Origin: Hormiphora californensis
Lineage: Eukaryota > Ctenophora > Tentaculata > Cydippida > Pleurobrachiidae
NCBI GenBank assembly: GCA_020137815.1
Contig: CM035355.1
Coordinates: 5,173,003-5,237,002 of the forward strand
Direction: 5' to 3'
Length of the DNA: 64,000 nucleotides
Under the pieces are notes generated by a model. It saw only the letters and a list, made by a program, of their open reading frames with translations, was not told where the DNA came from and made no database searches. The position numbers and the translations under genes are program-made. This document shows positions 56,801 through 64,000 of this stretch, in pieces (within the stretch, counting starts at the first letter, position 1; every line of letters starts with the position of its first letter).

Positions 56801-58194
56801 CATGTACAAATGTACACAATACAAGCTGATATATAATGTATTCAGTCATATAATTGTGTACATTTGATATCCTGTACATACAGGGTAGTAACCCGAGTTT
56901 TAGGAATTTCTCTTAGTCCTTAGAACAACTCCTTTCAGGAGACAATTCACGAATCGTTTTTGTCAAAAACACCGCCAGAAGGAAAAGGGAAATGGAGAAA
57001 CAGATGGTGTATTTTGGTTGCAGATCGAATTCTCTACTACAAGCACTTTTTGGTAAGAAGCACACAGTGGCCTTTTGGTGGTCACTAAGAATTTGACGAA
57101 AATTTTCTTTTGCACCTATCTGGTAGCTTTTTTGACGTAGAATCAAATGCACCCCTCACTCATGCCTTGATTTTTTGAGGAAAGTGGTGTTTTTCCAAAA
57201 AGAAGGGTAATTGAAAAATTTTCGAAAAATTTTTTATGGACTTATCTGGTAGCTTTTTTGACGTAGAATCAAATGCACCCCTCACTCATGCCTTGATTTT
57301 TTGAGGAAAGTGGTGTTTTTTCAAAAAGAAGGGTTTTTCGAAAATTTTCCAAAAACCCTTCTTTTTGAAAAAACACCACTTTCCTCAAAAAATCAAGGCA
57401 TGAGTGAGGGGTGCATTTGATTCTACGTCAAAAAAGCTACCAGATAAGTTCATAAAAAATTTTTCGAAAATTTTCCAAAAACCCTTCTTTTTGAAAAAAC
57501 ACCACTTTCCTCAAAAAATCAAGGCATGAGTGAGGGGTGCATTTGATTCTACGTCAAAAAAGCTACCAGATAAGTCCATAAAAAATTTTTCGAAAATTTT
57601 TCAATTACCCTTCTTTTTGGAAAAACACCACTTTCCTCAAAAAATCAAGGCATGAGTGAGGGGTGCATTTGATTCTACGTCAAAAAAGCTACCAGATAGG
57701 TTCAAAAAAATATTTTCCTTAATGACCACCTACTCCCATGAAAAAGGCCACTGTGAAGCATATATGCTCATAAAGTATATTTACAGACAACCAAACAGCT
57801 TGACTCACTAGAATTAATATTTCCCTCTCGTATTTCAGGACCCCTTCCCAAAAGGTGTTGTAAATTTAGAATCGGGAAACACCATTGAAAAGCTTTATGA
57901 TACTCCAAAACATCTCAAATCAGGACCAGACTACAAATTTGTTCTTACAACGAAAAAAAGGTAAAGTAATGCTTTTAATTAGCAGACCTAGGTATGTTCA
58001 ATTTGACACAGTATTTGTCTGCCAAGTCATTTCTAAATCTCTCTAGCTATGGAGTGAAACGTGCAATACGCTCACAAATTTCTAAATTCCATCTCTTTAG
58101 GACGTACTATTGGGGAACCCAGAACGAGGAGACGTGTTTGAAATGGATTAACACAATCTCAGGGGTCATTGGCTCTCTCTGGGAGGGGGAATGA
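53813..58194 (+). CDS. ADAP: ArfGAP with dual PH domains (centaurin-alpha family), ten exons
   Basis: Exons 53813-53982, 54771-54840, 55400-55491, 55771-55856, 55918-56036, 56277-56426, 56524-56592, 56939-57052, 57839-57960 and 58101-58194 join in frame into 361 residues (human ADAP1 has 374). It stimulates GTP hydrolysis on Arf6-type GTPases at phosphoinositide-rich membranes. The ArfGAP zinc finger has Cys 29, 32, 49 and 52 with CxxC-x16-CxxC spacing and the arginine finger Arg 57 in [26 protein letters not shown] links to PH1 ([21 protein letters not shown] to [12 protein letters not shown]). PH2 spans the last three exons ([20 protein letters not shown] to CLKWINTI). The exon 5 donor (GTGGGA) is weaker than the others. 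Intron 8 holds a palindromic MITE beginning 10 nt after its donor. The gene looks intact; ADAP1 versus ADAP2 cannot be told. Confidence 0.92.
55213..55253. repeat. 41-bp perfect palindrome in ADAP intron 2
   Basis: ACAATGACAAATCCATATCA and its exact reverse complement around one central base. Confidence 0.95.
57063..57755. mobile_element. Palindromic MITE with CACAGTG ends and 5-bp target duplication
   Basis: The ends read CACAGTGGCC (57063) and GGCCACTGTG (57755), flanked on both sides by AAGCA (57058-57062 and 57756-57760). The interior is two forward and three inverted copies of a unit of about 128 nt (key words GGTAGCTTTTTTGACGTAG and CACCCCTCACTCATGCC), making a near-perfect palindrome centred near 57345. 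Five-base duplications and CAC-(A/T)-(A/G)-TG ends are features of Transib/ProtoRAG transposons; CACAGTG equals the RAG signal heptamer. No nonamer-like sequence was seen at 12 or 23 nt spacing. Non-coding. Confidence 0.85.
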
Positions 58195-58203
58195 AGAGAG
58201 AGA

Positions 58204-58209
58204 AATAAA
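58204..58209 (+). promoter_or_regulatory. AATAAA polyadenylation signal of ADAP
   Basis: AATAAA ten nt after the stop codon. The two converging genes here (ADAP and the CHST-like gene) have stop codons only about 200 nt apart. Confidence 0.4.
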
Positions 58210-58400
58210 CTCTTAATGTGGGAGAAATGTCAAACATCATAAACAACGCAACAATTCTCAGAGTGCCAACAAATTGAGAAACTGTGACAAAATTATATAT
58301 ACGACCCCGGACTATAACTCTGTAATTGTTTATGTGGTTGAATTGTGTGAAGGAATTTCTTGAGAACGTTTTTGTGACCTAACCCAAGTATTGTCTGTTA

Positions 58401-61146
58401 TTATTTAACAATGACATTCCCACACTCCTCATTCACAGCATCAACTGCTATTTGGGAGAGACTATTCCTCCACTCACTCACACTCACATACAGTCCACTC
58501 TTGGCTTCTTTGTCCAGCCCCAGATCTGGTGTGGTTGTGGTATCGAATAGGGTGTGGTATAGGTTGGAGAGGGTGGCCAGGGGGCTAGCAGCTAGCTTTT
58601 CATAGTCGATAATCTGGGAGGGGAGAGAGAGTTTAGAGGTATTCATATATTGAGGTTCATTATTCATTAAATCCAGCTTGAAAATAATCCGTACAGAAAC
58701 TATAAAATTGGTAACAGTTGTGCTCTGCGTCATATTGGCCGCCCACAACGCGGTCCACGACGCCAAAGACGCACGAAAATAGAAAACATTGTTAGCGGAC
58801 TGCGTCTTTGACGTCGTGGGCGGCCAACATGACGGAGGACATAGAGCCCTATGTGGGCGGCCAATATGATGGAGCACCATGCTGTGACACAGGATTTAAA
58901 TCTTAGTTGTTAAAATTGATCCGTACAGAAACACTGGTGACAGTGGTTACACAGCTAGTTGAGCAATACTAAATCCTAGTGTATCATTTGGTACCATTGC
59001 TACGTAGCAATAGGTACCTATTGGTTACGAAGTCACACATTTTATTGCATACAGGTGGCCATGTCACCAAGTGCAGTATAACCCACCTGGAAGGCATTGT
59101 GAGATGAAGAAAGATGAGTTCTGAAACTCTCAATCCTGGCACACAACTGAGTTGAGAACACTTGAACCTCTTCCTCTGTGACTAGGCTGTCAGTTAGGAG
59201 TTGAGATACAATGGCACGGGGGTCACGTGATACATATACCACATCTACACCTAACGAGTCCACCAGTTCCCTATTTAGTGGGAGGGAGAAGGGTGTTAGT
59301 TGGGGGAGAAGGTGTTGTTAACAGTGCAGCGGTTACACTAACACTCCCAGTCTACGCGGGGAGGTATAGTCCCCACTAATGACACTACAATATAGTACAA
59401 ACAAAACGCGGGAAACCCCACTAAACTTACAGGGGCCAGTTTTCAGTTATCCCTTCAAAGACTGCCACGTGTTTCGTCATGCATTCTTTTTCCAAGTTCT
59501 CAGCAGTCAACTTTTCACATATCCCATCATCCTGACACAGCTGTGGGGGGAGAGAGTTAGATCATAACTAGTTTGATACAATTGCCTCTAAATAGGACTG
59601 CTTATCGACTTTATATGTCAATCCAGAGCACAAGGTTCCTAGAAGTCCAGCACACCCCGTTATCCCAAGTCTACGGTATGTTCTTCTGTCTCACGTCTTT
59701 ACTATTGAATGCTAGTAGCAGTGCACAGCTGCACCCGTACCTTGGAGAGAGTTGGAGATGTTGCTATCAGGTTGGGGTGTGTGCGGTAGAACTCAACCAG
59801 ATCCTTTGGCATTGTACAGTGGGTGAGTTTATTAAAATCCTGGGATGTTTTAACAATCCCACTGAGACCAGGGAGGTAGAATATTCCAGTATCTTTCGAG
59901 AAGAATCCTCCCAGTACATCACCACCACCCTCTGGAAATGAGGTGTAAATTAGGACACACAGCTCTTTTTAACCATTACATACAAGCCGTGTCTGGCGAC
60001 AAACCAAGCCATGAAAATAACTTTAGTGAAAACCCCTCAAAACTAATAGCAGCCCCCTCCCCTTTATACTTTACTTGTCAACCCCCGACCCCATTTAAAC
60101 TTACTTTTCTCGGACACTACAACCACATGAACACGTTTGCTGAGGTCCAGATCTCCAGCTATCACTTGTTCGTGTAACATCCTCTCCAGGGCCACATTCA
60201 TTGGATCACCCTCTAGCTGGTTTATCTGAGGGGGGATAGATGGAGATAGGGACATGGAGGTCAGGGAGATATGGAAATCAAAATAGCCTTTATCAGCCTG
60301 GTTTATATCATGAACATCGACCCCATTAAGAATGATATGCTGGTAAACCGTTTACTAAACGAGAAAAGAAACTGTTCGTATCAGGAACCCATGATTTACC
60401 TCTTCTTTGTCCATATCCAAAACATCCACAGAATTCCGTCTTACATCTGGTAGTGCCCTCTTTATCTCTACATCTTTGTTCAATGGGGCGTCCCTAACAG
60501 CTGCAGCCTTATCAGCCTCACCCTTACCCCCGTTAACTGACCACTTTGCTTGTTTCAATAGGTATCTGGGAGATGGAATGTGGCTATCAAAATGTTTCTA
60601 AAATTAGATCAAAAGAAAATTCAAAACAGCCCTTTGTGAGGTCTTTAGAAGCAGCTTGCTCAACAAGTCTAATAATGAATCTTCCTAGTTCCCTGTGGTT
60701 GCTATAGCTACCTGAATTCTTCTTTTAGGTCTTCATGTTTCCCAAATTGTTCGTTTAGTTTGATCTCCATTAAATGGTTCTCCTTCTTCATTGAGGATAT
60801 ATCTAACTTCATCTGGCGTACCTGACAGAAAGGAAGGAGAGGTGTGGGTATACTGTGCAGTTTGCTATTGAAAATGAAGATGAGGAAATCGGGGTGAAAC
60901 ATCAAAATACAACGAATTTTAACTGAACGGCTGTGACTACTATCATGAGCACTGAAAAAAAGGAAAACAGTTCAAGTTACAAAATTTAATAATAAAATGC
61001 ACCAACAAAGTTCAAGTTACCTGGTCATCTATGGTGTTCTGATAGACCTCCGCCTGCCACACAAACAATGAACTGATGGCAGAGATAAAGGCTGCTAATA
61101 ACAAACTATAGCAACAGTTCTTTATACAATTCACGAGACGAGGCAT
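58401..61146 (-). CDS. Carbohydrate sulfotransferase-like protein (CHST, type II membrane), eight exons
   Basis: Exons 61146-61021, 60821-60712, 60565-60400, 60225-60105, 59931-59741, 59540-59431, 59270-59087 and 58613-58401 join in frame into 406 residues. A short cytosolic end (MPRLVNCIKN) and a hydrophobic anchor (about 12-30) are followed by a coiled-coil stem (about 43-78) and a charged linker. The catalytic domain follows: strand VHVVVVSEK then KGGGDVLGGFFSKDTGIFYL (175-194) in place of the family's RSGSSF...VFYL; LCQDDGICEKL; the 3'-PSB VVYVSRDPRAIVSQLL (289-293 SRDPR); then IDYEKLAASPLATLSNLY, matching the family RYEDLA block, and a final SEWRNSL. Golgi sulfation of glycans by PAPS is the family role. 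The 5'-phosphosulfate loop has lost its Ser-Gly-Ser-Ser, so catalysis is uncertain. It converges on ADAP. Confidence 0.82.
58730..58872. repeat. Inverted repeat in last CHST-like intron
   Basis: CATATTGGCCGCCCAC (from 58731) pairs with two later copies of GTGGGCGGCCAA (58816 and 58853). An inner pair, CCACGACGCCAAAGACGCA with TGCGTCTTTGACGTCGTGG, has one mismatch. Probably a short foldback element. Confidence 0.8.
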
Positions 61147-61881
61147 GATGATGTAGAGTGTGCTCAATATATGTAGTGTAGATGGTCACCCCCTCTCTAT
61201 CGCTGTTTGCTGGCCGCGTGTGCATCCCCCTACATCATGGAATCACTGCTCCCTCTTGTGCCATGTGAGAGGGTAAATGGTGGTCTCTGATTGGTTGTTG
61301 AGTGTCACGTGGTGTGGGATACTCGACCCTGATTGGTCAGTGGGGATTGTACATTGTGACGTTAGGACAAACACGTTGTCAAATAGGGTGGAACACCAAC
61401 ATAACGTGATACATAAATTGGTACATGTTTCAGCAAATGAGCTTCATCCCATGAAGTTCATGGGATTGCGAACTGTTTGGTGCATTGAACTTGGAGTCTT
61501 GGGGGGGGGGGGGGGGTGCGTAGGAGCAGGTAGCTTTCACCGCTGATAACGTTGATATTTTATAATTTACTCGAATTAAAAATTAGAAAAATGTTACAAA
61601 TCAAAGACCATATCGAGGTCAAAAACACAACACAAAATACACTGGTCAGGCCCAGCCTACTTGAAAATCTCGACAACAAAAACGTGGAAAACAAACATCA
61701 CTGGTCACAATTATAATGCATATTGTGATTAATCGAGAGAGCACTCCCCCTAAAGCGTCTTTGGCACGGAGCTTGGCCGCTATGCGGTCAATAAAGCGTC
61801 CTATATTGGTCCTATATTGTTCCTAGATAAAGATTACATTGTTCATGTTCCTAGATTGTTCCTAGATTGAGAAAAATGTCC
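61147..61881. other. Intergenic between CHST-like and MFSD11-like genes
   Basis: Upstream region of the CHST-like gene. Contains a poly-G run (61501-61516) and short CCTAGATTGTT repeats (about 61800-61870). No gene seen. Confidence 0.45.
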
Positions 61882-63048
61882 CTAGAAGCTCTCCCCAGAA
61901 TCGTCGCTATCAAATCCTCCCACCTCCTTCTCCGCTCTGATATCCTTCTCCCTCATGGTGATAACCCCCACCGCCCCGACCATCACCAACCCACCCATCA
62001 GGATGAGAACAGCTCCAAAACTCAGATAACTCGTTACTTGATACACCACCGTGCAGCCCACATTAAACACCAAACAATACATGGCAAACCCAGCCTGTGA
62101 GGAGCTTTTGTAAACCCGGCCCACCAAGGTGGTCAGGAGGACACCGTTGCAGGAATCCCCGGCACCCAGAAGGAAGGCCAGGGGCAGGACGGTGGCCATG
62201 GTAGGTGGGAGTCTGGGAACACTTTGGTGAGTTAGAGGGAAGATTACTGCTGATAGGGCGAGTGAGGTGGATGCGAGCAGGAACACAACACCAGCCGATA
62301 TTTTGGGTCCAAGTTTTCCAAGCATTCTCCCGGAGATGAGAGATCCCACGATCTCCCCAACACCCACAACCATTCCAAAGACTGCAATGGCTCGTTTGTT
62401 GGTGAGCAGTAGACCCAGAAACATTGGGAACAATGGTTGAGAACATACAGGGGTAGATAATACAGGATAACATCGAGAACGCCATGTTAACTGTGCTCCA
62501 TTTTGCGAGCTGTCTAGCTGAACCAAAGATAGAGGTGCATTTGCTGTTTGAGGTAGTGGAGTTGGCTGTTGTCATGGTAACTCAAATGGTTGTTGTCATG
62601 GTAACTGACACTGGTTTTGTCCATGTACTCTTCTTCAGACAGTGGCTGCATGATGGCCGAGTTGTAACGCTGTTTCTGTGGCGTTGGCGACTTATCAGTG
62701 ATGAAAGCTGGCTCATCAGATTCATTGTTATCTGGTTTTTGGTCCGAGAGGAGAGGGATATTGTTCATCCAACACCACGGAGGGGATATCCAAAGTGGGA
62801 TTAGAGATACCGAGACAGTAAAGTAGGGTACCTAGGACACCCATTGCTGTACAAGCTACTGCATATCCTTAGCCTGAGAAGTGAGAGAGAGATGGGGGAT
62901 TACAATTCGAGTCAGTTAGAAAAAGCAATAGTTCATTGCGAAGTCGAAGGAGGAATAATACATACTTTTACCAAACTAATACTTCGTTTGGATACCCTAA
63001 CCGGAACCCCTTGTTACCCCCCCCCCCCCAGAAACCCCCTAGTAACCC

Positions 63049-63125
63049 CCTGGTTACCTCAGATTATGGCTAATGATATCAGTTACCCCCTAGTTACCTC
63101 AGATTATGGCTAATAATATCAGTTG
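63049..63125. repeat. Tandem duplication containing a splice donor
   Basis: Two copies (about 38 nt each) of the end of the MFSD11-like exon and its GTAACC/GTAACT donor: the sequence TTACCTCAGATTATGGCTAA occurs at about 63054 and 63094. Confidence 0.9.
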
Positions 63126-63548
63126 TACCAGTTGCCAAGAACAACACAACGTTCCCCACTAGAATGCACGCCATAAATATGGACCAGTGGATGCCGTTAT
63201 AGGAAGCTAACTTGTCACTTGGGCTCGTGTCCGTCAGGAACTTGAGAGACGCAGCCCGGAGAAGTGCACAACCAATCCCATTTATTGCCTGGAGAATTAT
63301 TTTATTTTGGGAACTGCCAGACAATCGTGGGTCTCTTTTCTCAAACTGCGCATATAGAAGCGATATAGAAGACAGGAGTGTCACATATGGTGTACCCGTT
63401 TTCACATGTAATATACCTACCATGCAGGGTAGAAAGATGATGGGGGTAGGGTAAAGGAGAGAAGGTGGAAATGCTGTAACAGATGCGGCTCCCATTATTA
63501 AACAACATCTCACTCCCAGTCTGTCAATCTGAAAAAGATATGGGGGTT

Positions 63549-63626
63549 TTGGTGACATAGACTGACCTGGCGCGACCGAGATTGAGCTCACACACGTGGG
63601 GTCGCGCCAGGTGTCTATGTCACCAA
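63549..63626. repeat. Hairpin in MFSD11-like intron
   Basis: TTGGTGACATAGAC and CCTGGCGCGACC pair with GGTCGCGCCAGG and GTCTATGTCACCAA, with a 3-nt bulge and a loop of about 20 nt. Confidence 0.85.
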
Positions 63627-64000
63627 ATGGGGGTTATCATCAATTACATCACAAAAGGAATTAATAATTCAAGGAAAAAGAAACTAGGTTGGTGAAAAAA
63701 CACAACCACAACCCTCTCACACCGGGCCTGTATACCATGATACCCCATTTGATTCTCAGATGGGGCCGCGGCGCCCGACATCACCAGCACCAGACTTACA
63801 GCTTGAGTGACGAAAAGACACGCAATAACGGTGGTGAAGCAGGTCACTGTCATTCCCAAGAAGAGGAGATGTTCATTAATCCCATGTTGTCCTTCCAATG
63901 ATTTTAGTACAATCGGCTGAGGGGAGGGGTAGGGTGAGGGGTTAGGGTGAGGGGTAGGTGAGGGGTAGGGAAGGATTAAAAAGGGCCGGCTGAGGGGAGG

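Larger units (their letters stand above)
61882..63916 (-). pseudogene. MFSD11/UNC93-like transporter, 3' part; last exon with frameshifts
   Basis: Three clean exons join in phase (63916-63800, 63528-63421, 63288-63098) and encode membrane segments with YNGIHWSIFMACILVGNVVLF, like the family's GIFWALLQSSLFIGN block. The 3' exon (about 62873-61882) reads on through GTLLYCLGISNP, a hydrophilic loop, TVNMAFSMLSCIIYPCMFSTIV, then NKRAIAVFGMVVGVGEIVGS and FLLGAGDSCNGVLLTTLVG, close to MFSD11's FLLGLGDSC. The reading frame changes up to four times there (near 62860, 62750, 62570 and 62430). Each change is equivalent to one extra base. An unrecognised intron could explain the middle two, but not the one near 62430. 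Either a decayed gene or consensus errors. MFS fold; substrate unknown. The 5' exons lie beyond the window. Confidence 0.75.

Noticed and set aside
1-64000. CRISPR arrays, bacterial operons, rRNA or tRNA genes
   Set aside because: No regularly spaced repeat array, no tRNA-like A/B boxes with cloverleaf, and no rRNA sequence noticed; the gene structure is eukaryotic.

Overview
The window is nuclear DNA of an invertebrate animal. Every protein gene I could rebuild is split by short introns with GT..AG ends, and together they form a metazoan gene set: a rhodopsin-family receptor, an ADAP-type ArfGAP, MTHFR, Golgi sulfotransferases and an MFSD11-like transporter. Nothing is operon-like. A sponge or another marine invertebrate fits the divergent receptor and the mix of transposons (Academ-, Penelope- and CR1-like), but the sequence alone does not fix the species.

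Layout. 1-14.5 kb: long GA/CT microsatellites, a three-exon unidentified coding stretch (5.1-6.06 kb) and the 3' end of a C2H2 zinc-finger gene (12.07-14.45 kb), both plus strand. 14.9-20.5 kb: a complete 5.6-kb DNA transposon with 297-bp, about 99% identical terminal inverted repeats and an intact five-exon gene on the minus strand. That gene combines an Academ-like transposase, an XPG/FEN-type nuclease and a cysteine-rich tail. 23.3-25.3 kb: a CR1/L2-type LINE reverse transcriptase (minus). 25.3-27.85 kb, like 3.0-4.87 kb, is homopolymer-inflated sequence that looks like an assembly or sequencing artefact. 28.9-32.3 kb: a non-autonomous DNA transposon with 34-bp terminal repeats and many subterminal copies of one motif, itself split by a 1.5-kb LINE fragment. 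34.0-40.6 kb: a ten-exon class A GPCR (plus). 42.1-42.7 kb: a 604-bp MITE. 43.7-47.0 kb: MTHFR in four exons (minus), with a 121-bp perfect palindrome upstream of its start. 47.7-49.8 kb: a Penelope-like element with 757-bp inverted arms. 50.3-51.7 kb: a single-exon Gal3ST-like sulfotransferase (minus). 53.8-58.2 kb: ADAP in ten exons (plus), whose intron 8 carries a palindromic MITE with CACAGTG ends and a 5-bp target duplication. 58.4-61.1 kb: a CHST-like sulfotransferase in eight exons (minus). 61.9-64 kb: the 3' part of an MFSD11/UNC93-like transporter (minus), its last exon broken by frameshifts.

The host genes do not form one pathway. The two sulfotransferases would both act in the Golgi lumen on glycans, but each has a degenerate PAPS 5'-phosphosulfate loop. 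MTHFR is folate/methionine metabolism, ADAP is phosphoinositide-linked Arf signalling and the GPCR is an orphan. Much of the interest lies in the mobile elements. Exon boundaries were built by hand from splice sites, reading phase and protein-family similarity recalled from memory; no database search was run.
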